A DNA stretch of 22,915 bases, taken from assembly GCA_033856235.1 (NCBI GenBank), contig JAWVFI010000170.1, positions 1 through 22,915 on the forward strand, in the 5' to 3' direction. Source of the DNA: DASXRU01 sp033856235. Its GTDB lineage: Bacteria > Acidobacteriota > Blastocatellia > Pyrinomonadales > Pyrinomonadaceae. Position numbers and translations under genes: made by a program. Below, piece after piece: positions 7,681 to 14,669 of this stretch. Numbering within the stretch: the first letter of the stretch is position 1; each line of letters opens with the position of its first letter. A model generated the notes under the pieces. The model did not search any database and was not told the origin of the DNA. It saw only the letters and a program-made list of their open reading frames with translations.

Positions 7681-7799
7681 GTGAACCGGGAACCGGGAAC
7701 CGGGAACCGTAAACGGTAAACAGTACAACGATAAGACGCCAGAGGATCACGGTTCAGGGTTCACGGTTCACAGTTTACGGTTCACAGTTCACGGTTCAC
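7681..7799. repeat. Two facing arrays of a heptamer (GTGAACC type)
   Basis: From 7681 to 7722 there are six 7-base units (GTGAACC, three copies of GGGAACC, GTAAACG, GTAAACA). From 7751 to 7799 there are seven units on the opposite strand (GGTTCAG, GGTTCAC, GGTTCAC, AGTTTAC, GGTTCAC, AGTTCAC, GGTTCAC). The arrays face each other across about 28 bases and could form an imperfect hairpin. The right array overlaps the 3' end of the next gene and supplies its TGA stop. It recalls the short tandem heptamer repeats of cyanobacteria, a comparison of form only. Confidence 0.8.
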
Positions 7800-8259
7800 G
7801 AAATCTCGGCTTCCGATTATTGAGCTTGCGGTAAGTTCCGGTGGCCGTAACGTTGGCGCCGAAATCGCAGTCGCCCACCGCGTCAGCCTGCGTCACGATC
7901 GCTTTGCCGGCGACGAACTTGATCATCACCTTGCAATTAGATCCTTCGTACACTGCGGTGTCGCCGTTGAGCGCGACTATTCCCTGAAGTTCGCCATTGT
8001 GCACGTTCTCCGGGTTGTGAGCGCTGACCCAGAGCGCCACGATATGGAATTTGATCTTGCCGCCGGGCAGTTGCAACACGTCGAGACTGTTCGGCGTTTC
8101 CGGATTCCGCAACCGGTAATGTCCGGTGACATTGGCAGGCCGGACAGCGCGCGTCGGAGCCTGCGCCGGCGCTACCGCGACGGAAAGGGTGATCAGCAGG
8201 AAACCGAGAATGGGACTACCCCATTCTTTCGATGACAATTGAGAAATGGAAAATGACAT
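7789..8259 (-). CDS. Small secreted protein of unknown function
   Basis: The 156-residue product has a signal peptide (hydrophobic core ILGFLLITLSVAVA, likely cut after PAQA near residue 34). The mature part looks like a small beta-barrel: VTGHYRLRNPETPNSLDVLQ, GKIKFHIVALW, NGELQGIVALNGDTAVYEG, and a GDCDFGANVTATGTYRK end. Two cysteines (in SNCKV and GDCDF) could form a disulfide. Such GTYRK-ending proteins look like periplasmic or exported proteins of unknown role. The start ATG at 8259 and the first ten codons lie inside a dispersed repeat also present at 17924-17950, and the last three codons and stop lie in a heptamer array, so both ends may have been reset by repeats. Confidence 0.72.
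   Translation of the reverse strand: MSFSISQLSSKEWGSPILGFLLITLSVAVAPAQAPTRAVRPANVTGHYRLRNPETPNSLDVLQLPGGKIKFHIVALWVSAHNPENVHNGELQGIVALNGDTAVYEGSNCKVMIKFVAGKAIVTQADAVGDCDFGANVTATGTYRKLNNRKPRFREP
8230..8259. repeat. Dispersed repeat (GACAAxTGAGAAATGGAAAATG), copy 1
   Basis: CGATGACAATTGAGAAATGG plus AAAATGA matches 17924-17950 (CGATGACAAATGAGAAATGG plus AAAATGG) at all but two of 27 bases, 9.7 kb away. In this copy, the reverse strand reads ATGTCATTTTCCATTTCTCA and provides the start codon and first codons of the secreted protein gene. Confidence 0.75.
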
Positions 8260-8281
8260 CTGGAAATCTTTCGCTCTGTCA

Positions 8282-8375
8282 TGTCAAACCGCTGAGGTAG
8301 CGGGTGGTTGAACTCTGATTCGCAGGCACGTGGTTAAAGAGGCGTTAACCGCCCGCTACCCCAGCGGTTCTGACA
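8282..8375. repeat. Palindromic repeat element family A, copy 1
   Basis: Arms 8282-8313 and 8344-8375 are imperfect inverted copies of a 32-base unit built around GGTAGCGGGCGGTT, with a 30-base loop. The same unit forms the element at 15651-15743. The right arm overlaps the end of the VOC gene and encodes its last residues (LSEPLG) and TAG stop. The form resembles REP/BIME elements moved by RAYT transposases, but no RAYT gene is in the window. It may also act as a transcription terminator between the two minus-strand genes. Confidence 0.75.
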
Positions 8376-8733
8376 GATTAGCCAACAGTTCCAACGCATT
8401 GCCATCCGGGTCATCAAAGTAGAGCGATGCTCCATTCATCCATTGATGGACCACCGGCCCTTTCACTTCAACTCCCTTAGCTCGCAACGTGGCCGCCGCA
8501 GGTTCAATATCGGCTTCATCGATCGTGAAGGCGAAATGTTGTTTGGGCCATTCGCCTCGGTCCTCCTGGAGGACGATCATGCCCGCGGTCCTGCCGGCGC
8601 GCAGGAAGAGCCAATTGCGCCGCTCGTCACGCAGTCCTACTTCCAGATCCAGCACTTCACGATAAAACTTTTCGGCGCGGGGCAGGTCTTTGACGCGGAT
8701 TGCAACTTCGTAGACACCACGAATGGGCAACAT
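8356..8733 (-). CDS. VOC (glyoxalase/bleomycin resistance/dioxygenase fold) protein
   Basis: The product of about 125 residues is one VOC module of two beta-alpha-beta-beta-beta units. The first opens with GVYEVAIRVKDLPRAEKFYR and continues DLEVGLRDERRNWLFLRAG. The second has KQHFAFTIDEADIEPAAATL, and closes with SLYFDDPDGNALELLANL. The DDPDGNxLEL ending is the family's most recognisable motif. The glutamate in LELL and the histidine in QHFAF sit at usual metal-ligand positions, while the first-strand position usually held by histidine is Glu. The substrate cannot be read from sequence. I prefer ATG at 8733, since it is preceded by AAAGGAG; a GTG nine codons upstream (8760) is in frame. The stop lies in a palindromic repeat. 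Confidence 0.85.
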   Translation of the reverse strand: MLPIRGVYEVAIRVKDLPRAEKFYREVLDLEVGLRDERRNWLFLRAGRTAGMIVLQEDRGEWPKQHFAFTIDEADIEPAAATLRAKGVEVKGPVVHQWMNGASLYFDDPDGNALELLANLSEPLG

Positions 8734-8802
8734 GATTTGTCCGGCTCCTTTTGCGGGCACAGTGTACTTCCGACAGATCCACGGAGCAAGAAGGAGTCGC
8801 TT

Positions 8803-8980
8803 TCGCTCCAGAGGAGCGAGATGTTTATAGCTACGAAGATAAGCCCTAAAGGTCCAGTTCCTTTAGGAGCAGAATCGGCAACAGAACCTTCGGCGCATCA
8901 GGTAAAAGCGTCGCGCTCCTTCGGAGCTTCGCAGCGAAGAAAAAATCGTCTGCTATAAACATCTCGCCCCTCCGGGGCGA
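8803..8980. repeat. Composite palindromic element (GAGCGAGATGTTTATAGC type)
   Basis: The left end, 8803-8831 (TCGCTCCAGAGGAGCGAGAT then GTTTATAGC), recurs inverted at 8952-8980 (GCTATAAACATCTCGCCCCT then CCGGGGCGA). Inside lie two further small palindromes, CCTAAAGG...CCTTTAGG (8845-8867) and GCTCCTTCGGAGC (8915-8927). It fills the centre of the 395-base gap between the divergent VOC and PA-IL-lectin-like genes. The rest of that gap (8734-8802 and 8981-9128) shows no gene; it should hold the promoters of both. Confidence 0.75.
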
Positions 8981-9128
8981 AGACAATGACTTTGGACTTC
9001 CCCCTCCGCAACCCTTTCCCCGCGCTGCGCATCGCAGTAGCCACTTCACGCCCCTCTCCTGCTTGCAAAGCGTGCTACTGTTTGCTAAACGTCGTCATTG
9101 AATTTGCCCCAGTTCCGGAGGAAAGCTA

Positions 9129-9887
9129 ATGAAAAGAACTTTGCCGCGACTCCTTACGCTCTTGCTGATTACGCTCATCGCAGTCGTCCCGGTTTTCGCT
9201 GACACGATTCGCCTGAAGGATGGCAGCGTCCTGCGAGGCCAGGTGATCGGATTTAAAGATCAGCAGTTCACGATTCTGATCGGTAGTGGCGCTCGAGGCC
9301 GGCGCAGCCGAGTCATGGTTTACATGGAAGAAGTGGAATCGATCGAGTTCGACACGGCCACTACTGCCGGCGCCGCGGCATTGGGGAATGACGACAACAA
9401 TTCCGAGCCCATCACGCAACCGTCGCGGCCCATCTCCCAACCGAGTCCCGTAAATTCCAACCCGCAGCCGTCGAACCCGCCGCGCAGCAACAGTGCGCCG
9501 ACGTTCTTCCAGGTTAACGTTCGCGTCCGCGGCGACAATGCGGGCAACGGCTGGACGAATAGCGGATTAGTGGTGCGGCGCGGTCAACGCTTACGCATCA
9601 ATGCCTCCGGACGCGTCACGCTCGGCGGCGGGCGCTTTGCGACGCCCGAAGGCGTCCCTGGTCTCCCGGATCGAGACAAGTTAATGCGCAATCAACCCAC
9701 CGGCGGGCTAATCGCCGTAATTGGCGACGACAATGACGACTTCATTTTCATCGGCGCTTCCCGGGATTTCGTAGCGCAGCGCGACGGGGTGCTGTTTTTG
9801 GGCGTAAATGAAGGAAATCTGAGCGATAACACAGGGCTCTACGACGCCGTCATCGAGGCCGAGGCCGCCAGCGGCCAGCAGCCCTGA
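9129..9887 (+). CDS. Secreted protein with Sm-like N-terminal part and PA-IL (LecA)-like domain
   Basis: The 252-residue product has a signal peptide (LLTLLLITLIAVVPVFA, cut after A24). Residues 25-76 (DTIRLKDGSVLRGQVIGFKD then QFTILIG and VESIEFD) match the short Sm-like beta module often found just after the signal in exported proteins. A Pro/Ser/Asn-rich linker follows (about 86-122). The C-terminal domain (about 127-246) has the LecA/PA-IL pattern: GDNAGNGWTNSGLVVRRGQR, a PTGGLIAVIGD core, FIFIGASRDFVA, and GVLFLGVNEGNLSDNTGLYD. In LecA such a domain binds galactose with calcium; whether this one does is unknown. The GGAGGAAAGCTA just before ATG 9129 is a strong ribosome site. Transcribed alone. 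Confidence 0.85.
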   Translation: MKRTLPRLLTLLLITLIAVVPVFADTIRLKDGSVLRGQVIGFKDQQFTILIGSGARGRRSRVMVYMEEVESIEFDTATTAGAAALGNDDNNSEPITQPSRPISQPSPVNSNPQPSNPPRSNSAPTFFQVNVRVRGDNAGNGWTNSGLVVRRGQRLRINASGRVTLGGGRFATPEGVPGLPDRDKLMRNQPTGGLIAVIGDDNDDFIFIGASRDFVAQRDGVLFLGVNEGNLSDNTGLYDAVIEAEAASGQQP

Positions 9888-9992
9888 GACGGGCGAACGC
9901 CAGATATCCGGAGTGCATCAGAGATTTAAAGTTTGCCAGAATAATAGTTTAGCCGGCCACAAATGTTGCTGCCTGACTGGTCGGCTGGGTCA

Positions 9993-10017
9993 AACCGGGA
10001 ATGCCTGTCCTCCGGAT
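9993..10017. repeat. Partial copy of the GGACAGGCATTCC repeat
   Basis: AACCGGGAATGCCTGTCCTC lies just upstream of the VWFA-related gene and shares GGAATGCCTGTCCT with 21276-21289. It shows that the reading frame upstream of the ATG at 10035 is repeat DNA rather than gene. Confidence 0.5.
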
Positions 10018-10034
10018 ACAAAGGATCCTTCGTT

Positions 10035-11270
10035 ATGAAATGCTTTTCCGAATTCCGGCGCCTGGTGGCGCTCGCCGCCCTGCTGTCACTCTCAACGGGC
10101 AGCGCCGTTCTGCCGGTGTTCGGCCAGGCACGGCGCCAGCCGCCCGTCTCTAATCAGAAAAAAAACAAGCGACCACCCGAAGGCGGAGAACAGCCGGCCG
10201 AGAAGCAGGACCCGTTGCCGCCGGACATTATTAATAAAGCGCAGGACGCGGAGAAAATTGAAATTAAGACTGCCCTCGTGAACGTCGATGCGGTCGTTTA
10301 TCAGAAGAAGAGCAAACAAGTTGTAAATGGACTGAAAAGGGAAAACTTCGCCGTCTTTGAAGATGGGGTAAAGAAAGAGATCACCAACTTTTCCACTCCC
10401 GAAGCGCCCATCACCGTGGCCCTGGTGGTCGAGTTCAGCAAGCTGGGCGAACAATTCGGGTATGCGCAAACCCAGGGGATGGAGCCGGGGCAAGCCGAAG
10501 TCCTTCGGCCGATGGCCTTGTTCCTGTCCCAGTTCATAAAACCGCCGAAGGATTACGTCACGGTGATCGCCTATGACATGCGGCCCACACCGATCACAGA
10601 TTTCACTAACGACCCGCGCCGCATTCAGGAAACCATCAGCTTCATGCTGCGGCAGACTCCCGCCTTTCGCGAGACGAACCTTTTCGACGCGTTGAAATTC
10701 ACCATGATCGGTGGCCGCGGCGACAGCGTGGCGATGGAGGAAGCGAAAACCGAGACTTCTGAATATGCGGGGATCGCCAGCGTCCAGGGCCGCCGCACCG
10801 CGGTTATTCTGGTGGGCTCAGGAATCGATACCTTCAGCAAGATCAATTACGGCCAGGCGCGGAAGATACTTCAGAACGCTGGCGTTCCCGTCTACATCAT
10901 TGGCACCGGAAACATGTACTTCAAGCGGTACGGTGATCAATTGGGGGCGACCGACAGCCTCTTGAATGATCCCGGCCGGCTTAGTTTTCTGCAGGCGCAA
11001 AACGCCTTAACGACTTTTGCCAAAGAAACCGGAGGAGCCTACTTCCCGGTGACCTTCGAAGGAGAGGTTCCTCAGACCCTGCGATCGATTGACATGATGC
11101 TGCGCAGCCAGTACAGCCTCGGGTATCGACCCGGCGAGGCGCGCGACGGCAAGCAACATAAGATTGTGGTTAAAGTTGACGTGGATGGCGACGGGCAGTA
11201 CGACGACAAGGAATACATCGTCAACGCTCGCCAGTTCTACAACGCTCCCAAAGACGAGCCAGCCAAGTAA
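10035..11270 (+). CDS. Secreted VWFA-related protein, acidobacterial type
   Basis: From ATG 10035 the product has 411 residues. A signal peptide (LVALAALLSLSTGSAVLPVFG) is followed by a Pro/Lys-rich linker, then VNVDAVVYQKKSKQVVNGLK and FAVFEDGVKKEITNF, the typical lead-in of the acidobacterial VWFA-related family. The VWA fold follows: ITVALVVEFSKLG, YVTVIAYDM, FRETNLFDAL, RTAVILVGSGID, VPVYIIGTG. It ends with QYSLGYRPG and KIVVKVDVDGDGQYDDKEY. The normal metal-site motif DxSxS is replaced by EFSKL (133-137), so metal binding may be lost. A longer frame reaches ATG 9963, but the added 24 codons run through repeat DNA and precede the real signal peptide. The function of this large secreted family is unknown. 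Confidence 0.88.
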   Translation: MKCFSEFRRLVALAALLSLSTGSAVLPVFGQARRQPPVSNQKKNKRPPEGGEQPAEKQDPLPPDIINKAQDAEKIEIKTALVNVDAVVYQKKSKQVVNGLKRENFAVFEDGVKKEITNFSTPEAPITVALVVEFSKLGEQFGYAQTQGMEPGQAEVLRPMALFLSQFIKPPKDYVTVIAYDMRPTPITDFTNDPRRIQETISFMLRQTPAFRETNLFDALKFTMIGGRGDSVAMEEAKTETSEYAGIASVQGRRTAVILVGSGIDTFSKINYGQARKILQNAGVPVYIIGTGNMYFKRYGDQLGATDSLLNDPGRLSFLQAQNALTTFAKETGGAYFPVTFEGEVPQTLRSIDMMLRSQYSLGYRPGEARDGKQHKIVVKVDVDGDGQYDDKEYIVNARQFYNAPKDEPAK

Positions 11271-11362
11271 AGGGCAAGGGGCAAAGAGCTAAGAGCAAGG
11301 GGCAAAGAGCTAGGAGGGAAACGATTTTCTTCCCTGCTCTTTGCCCCTTGCTCTTTGCCCTT
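11271..11362. terminator. Inverted purine-rich repeat, candidate two-way terminator
   Basis: Left copies of AGGGCAAGGGGCAAAGAGC (11271-11319, in two tandem versions) face the inverse TGCTCTTTGCCCCTTGCTCT then TTGCCCTT (11334-11362). It lies between the converging VWFA and AlbA_2 genes, where a shared terminator is expected, and the AlbA_2 stop codon TAA (11361-11363) overlaps its right edge. It is also a repeat family of its own kind. Confidence 0.6.
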
Positions 11363-12668
11363 AAGCGCCGTGAAGGCGGATGCGAAACTCATCATTGAAG
11401 GCGACTATTTCTGCCCGGCGGCGGGCGAACGCGAGCGACTGGCGCAGCAACATCGGCAGTCCGCCGGGCGGCAACTTCAATCCGTAAGCCGGACTGGAGA
11501 ACATCGCCGCCAGCTGCGGGTTCAGTGTTTGGGGAACACCATAGCGAATTAGCTTTAAAGCCAGAGGCGCAAAACCCTGCGTGCGGCGGGGATTGATGAT
11601 CTCAATTGAGTTGTCAAAGATATGCAATCGGGTTGACGGTTCTCGTAAAGCCAGGTCACGGTGCGCCAAGGCATTCGCCAGGGCCTCAGCCACTACGTTG
11701 CGATCGTAGTTAGCGCGCGGCGCGACCGGCGCCTCATCGCCTTCTGGTCTAGCCAGGGCCGGCGCCGGCCGGCCTTCCCACAAATCCGTGTAGCGAGTAA
11801 TGAATCTCAGGGCAGACTCGTAAATCGTCGCCAGGTTTCCTTCTACCTTCACTCGCTCAACTACGGGTGCCTGGGTTGTGATCCCTCCGAATCGAGTCGC
11901 CGTCACAGCCGACCTGGGCAGCAGTTTGGCTACGCTCTCATCGCGTCCGAAAAGAAGCAGTCCCGCTACGGTTGGCACGCTTTCGCCGGCGTGATTTGCC
12001 GCCAGTAACAAGTGGCTTTCCAACACCTCCGCGGTGGGATAACCCACGAAACTACTTTCATCGAAAACGCCTTCATAGTCGCGCACGAAACTCCATAAAT
12101 GAGCTTCGTCAATGTCCGCCATGGTCGCGCCAAGGGCCGGGATGTTTTCGTAGTGCAGCGGCCGCACCTCATCCAGCAGCGCGGACAGCTCTTCGCGCGA
12201 GGCCTCACGTTTCTCGGCACCGATGCGCAGGTAGAAACGGCCGTCCGCGGTGCGATAGGGACGTCGCTTGCCTTCAACTTCCAGGGCCACGATGCGCCGG
12301 CCATTGTCGAACGCGATGCGATCGATGAAAGGAACGAGCGGCGGCTGGATTTCCTCGCGGCAGATACGAACCAGTTCCTGTTGCACCTCTTCGGAATCTT
12401 CCACGCCCTCGACGCGCATTTGATCGTTAACGCCAAAGACGATTACGCCGCCACCGGTGTTGGCCAGCGCGACGATTCCCTGCGCAATTTTTTCTGAGTT
12501 TGAGAGCTTGACCTTAAGCTCAAGGAAGGTGTCCTCGCCGCCCCGCACCAAACGCATCAGCTCAGTCCGCGAGGTCTGAGGCGCAGCGGTGGAGTAGAGA
12601 TACTCCTGAAAAGAGCGTTCGGTGGTTGGTTCGTGCCGCTGATTGCTGCGGAATTTTCGGCGAGCCAT
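11361..12668 (-). CDS. AlbA_2/Schlafen-type putative DNA-binding protein with HATPase_c_4-like C-terminus
   Basis: From ATG 12668 the product has 435 residues. The N-terminal AlbA_2 (divergent AAA_4/Schlafen-like) domain (about 37-170) shows EDTFLELKVKLSNSEKIAQG, IVALANTGGGVIVFGV, the GVED element, RRIVALEVEGKRRPYRTADG and RFYLRIGAEKREAS. The C-terminal half has the usual partner of that domain, an ATPase-lid-like HATPase_c_4 region with NYDRNVVAEALANALAHRDL and IFDNSIEIINPR. Members are usually annotated as transcriptional regulators or RecG-related proteins; some Schlafen-like members act in phage defence. The frame extends to ATG 12746, but the extra 26 residues look like repeat-derived translation (SARASGRIASSANT). 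Transcribed alone, convergent with the VWFA gene. Confidence 0.85.
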   Translation of the reverse strand: MARRKFRSNQRHEPTTERSFQEYLYSTAAPQTSRTELMRLVRGGEDTFLELKVKLSNSEKIAQGIVALANTGGGVIVFGVNDQMRVEGVEDSEEVQQELVRICREEIQPPLVPFIDRIAFDNGRRIVALEVEGKRRPYRTADGRFYLRIGAEKREASREELSALLDEVRPLHYENIPALGATMADIDEAHLWSFVRDYEGVFDESSFVGYPTAEVLESHLLLAANHAGESVPTVAGLLLFGRDESVAKLLPRSAVTATRFGGITTQAPVVERVKVEGNLATIYESALRFITRYTDLWEGRPAPALARPEGDEAPVAPRANYDRNVVAEALANALAHRDLALREPSTRLHIFDNSIEIINPRRTQGFAPLALKLIRYGVPQTLNPQLAAMFSSPAYGLKLPPGGLPMLLRQSLAFARRRAEIVAFNDEFRIRLHGA

Positions 12669-12859
12669 TTGTGTATTGGCGGAGCTGGCAATCCGCCCGG
12701 ATGCTCTAGCGCTTGCTGTCCTGTGACAGTTTCCAACGCTGCGCATCGCTGGTGTTCAAAATGCTTTCCAGAACAACGCTTATCCTATCAGGCAATCCCG
12801 GTGTAGCATAATGAAGATTACTTAGTGACTGTTCGAAGCAAAAGACATCCACAACCATG

Positions 12860-12994
12860 ATTCAAGCTCTTCACTGGGACCGCGGGCGTCCCGCCCGCAT
12901 TGGCGTCGCAAGACTGCCAGTTGGAAGAAATGTCTCTTCGCGCTTGCGCGCTCATGCGGGCGGGACGCCCGCGGTCCCAGTGAAGAGCTTGAAT
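12860..12994. repeat. Perfect 41-base inverted repeat (GGGCGGGACGCCCGCGG type)
   Basis: The arms 12860-12900 and 12954-12994 are exact reverse complements over 41 bases, separated by 53 bases. The outer part reads ATTCAAGCTCTTCACTGGGA and the inner part is a GC-rich CCGCGGGCGTCCCGCCCGC run that is itself nearly palindromic. It lies between the divergent AlbA_2 and folK genes. The remaining parts of the 363-base gap (12669-12859 and 12995-13031) show no gene. Confidence 0.9.
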
Positions 12995-13031
12995 CGCATT
13001 CCGATCTACGAATCGGCCACCCAGTACTGAA

Positions 13032-13565
13032 ATGACGATAGCTTCAGCCTCAGTAGTTGCCTACGTTAACATGGGTTCAAATCTCGGCGATCGCGCCGGT
13101 AACCTGTTGCTCGCTGTGCGCGGCATGCTGGACGTGGGACTCGTGTTGAACCGCTTGTCGGCTGTTTATGAAACTGAGGCGCTTGAGAAACTCTCGCAAT
13201 CGCTTTCTCCGGAAATGCCGCCGTTTCTGAACATGGTCGCCGAACTGCGAACGCCGCTGCCTGAACCGGAACAATTGCTGGGCCGTTTACTACGAATTGA
13301 ATATGCGTTGGGTCGCACGCGCGAAACGCCTGGCGGGCCGCGCACGATTGACCTCGATCTATTAATCTGCGGCGATCAGGTGCGGGAAACAGAATTCCTG
13401 ATGTTGCCCCATCCGCGGTTACACCTCCGCCGCTTTGTGCTGGCCCCATTGGCGGAACTGGCCCCGCAACTGATTCATCCTACTTTACACAAGCCGGTGA
13501 GTGAGTTATTAACAGCTGTCGGCGGCGATGGGACGCTGAAGCGTTGGGAACCAACAACGTCCTAA
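13032..13565 (+). CDS. folK: 2-amino-4-hydroxy-6-hydroxymethyldihydropteridine pyrophosphokinase
   Basis: This cytosolic enzyme moves pyrophosphate from ATP to 6-hydroxymethyl-dihydropterin in folate synthesis. The 177-residue product has the normal length and landmarks: VVAYVNMGSNLGDRAGNLLL at the start, SAVYETEA, PPFLNMVAELRTPLPPE-like strand region (64-80), IEYALGRTRETPGGPRTIDL with the HPPK signature GPRTIDLDLLIC (D107 and D109 would bind the magnesium ions), and LPHPRLHLRRFVLAPLAELA near the end. Start ATG 13032 has no strong ribosome site. Other folate genes such as folB or folP are not beside it. Transcribed alone or with the zinc-ribbon/PDZ gene 90 bases downstream. Confidence 0.95.
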   Translation: MTIASASVVAYVNMGSNLGDRAGNLLLAVRGMLDVGLVLNRLSAVYETEALEKLSQSLSPEMPPFLNMVAELRTPLPEPEQLLGRLLRIEYALGRTRETPGGPRTIDLDLLICGDQVRETEFLMLPHPRLHLRRFVLAPLAELAPQLIHPTLHKPVSELLTAVGGDGTLKRWEPTTS

Positions 13566-13655
13566 CCGCGAACTTTATGCAACTGACGGCTGGCCTCCAT
13601 CGTATAGAATCGCGTATAGAAACCGCTTGCAGTATTCACGGGGCCCTAAGCTTTT

Positions 13656-14660
13656 ATGTCTTCTGACGAACTCAACCAGGCGAATAATTCCGGCAATCAG
13701 TCCGGAACCCATTGCTCAACGTGCGGCGCGGTGATGCCGCCAGACCTACGGTTTTGCCGGGCCTGTGGCTCGCGCCTGGGCGAAGACGTCGCCGAGTACA
13801 CCGAAACAGTTCGTTTTCAAAACGCCCCAACTGCGAACTCTGTTCCTCCATCTGCGCCTGGTTTCGGCGCGGGCCCGCAGGGCCCACAGGCGTTTGGCGC
13901 GGTCGCCGCCGCTCCGATGCAGTGGACGCATAAGAAGAAGCGCAAGTTCAGCGGCATGACCTGGTTGTTTATCGGGCTGCTACTGTTTTTTGTAGCTGCG
14001 GGCGTATTCACAACTGTGGTCAAACAGGTTCGCCCAGGCGGCATGTCGAGTGTGGCAAGTGCTCCTCTGTCCTTCATAGGTGTCGACAATTTTAAGGACA
14101 TCGAAGGCGGTGGCGGGGTTACCTTCAATAATGTGGATACTCCGGATGCGCCGGCTGATAAGGCGGGACTGATTGGCGGCGATGTTATTACGAGCTTCGA
14201 TGGCCATGCTGTCACTCGCCGGTCGGAGATGATCGATCTAATGCGACAAACCCCTGTCGGCAAACCAGTGGAAGTCATTTACCTGCGTGATGGTGAAGTT
14301 AAGAAGACAACACTGGCCCTTATTACGCGAGAACAAGGCAACCAGCTTGAGAGGGCCTTCGCGCGCCGGCCTGAGGGCCGCGGCCGTTTTGGCTACGACC
14401 CGGGTGATGCGGAGCGCGTTCTGGTGCCTGGCACAGCTACCTATGGCGTGCAATTAGGGGAGATCAGCTCCAGCATGCCCGCCGACATGGCCGGGATAAA
14501 GCCTGGCGACATCATCGTTGAGTTCGATAAGGTTCCTATTCGCACTCCCGGCGAGTTGAAAACGCGAATCCTGCGCGCCAAGCCATACGAAACAATAAAT
14601 ATCGTGCTAATCCGTGATGGTCAGCGCCTCGAGTTTGCTGTGAAAATGGGAAAAGAGTAG
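13656..14660 (+). CDS. Zinc-ribbon, single-pass membrane protein with two PDZ domains
   Basis: The 334-residue product starts with a cytosolic zinc ribbon (CSTC at 20-23, CRAC at 34-37), then a Pro/Ala/Gly-rich linker and a basic patch KKKRK (93-97) before one membrane helix (about 101-123, MTWLFIGLLLFFVAAGVFTT). The outside part has two PDZ domains. The first (about 140-222) shows APADKAGLIGGDVITSFDGH and GKPVEVIYLRDGEVKKTTL. The second (about 255-331) shows SMPADMAGIKPGDIIVEFDK and YETINIVLIRDGQRLEF. There is no protease domain, so it is probably a membrane scaffold, or a sensor that reads C-terminal peptides outside the cell; that is inference. Orientation (zinc ribbon in, PDZ out) follows from the basic flank. 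Confidence 0.85.
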   Translation: MSSDELNQANNSGNQSGTHCSTCGAVMPPDLRFCRACGSRLGEDVAEYTETVRFQNAPTANSVPPSAPGFGAGPQGPQAFGAVAAAPMQWTHKKKRKFSGMTWLFIGLLLFFVAAGVFTTVVKQVRPGGMSSVASAPLSFIGVDNFKDIEGGGGVTFNNVDTPDAPADKAGLIGGDVITSFDGHAVTRRSEMIDLMRQTPVGKPVEVIYLRDGEVKKTTLALITREQGNQLERAFARRPEGRGRFGYDPGDAERVLVPGTATYGVQLGEISSSMPADMAGIKPGDIIVEFDKVPIRTPGELKTRILRAKPYETINIVLIRDGQRLEFAVKMGKE

Positions 14661-14669
14661 CGCCGACCT

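Noticed and set aside
7681..7799. Possible CRISPR array
   Set aside because: The units are 7 bases in direct tandem with no spacers, and there are no cas genes.
9963..10034. A 24-codon upstream extension of the VWFA-related gene
   Set aside because: It runs through repeat DNA (AATGCCTGTCCTCC) and would bury the signal peptide; the ATG at 10035 directly precedes a proper signal.
12669..12746. A 26-codon upstream extension of the AlbA_2 gene
   Set aside because: Low-complexity, repeat-like residues and no family match before MARRKF at 12668.
13817..14278. Minus-strand frame of 153 codons
   Set aside because: Antisense to the zinc-ribbon/PDZ gene; no recognisable feature.
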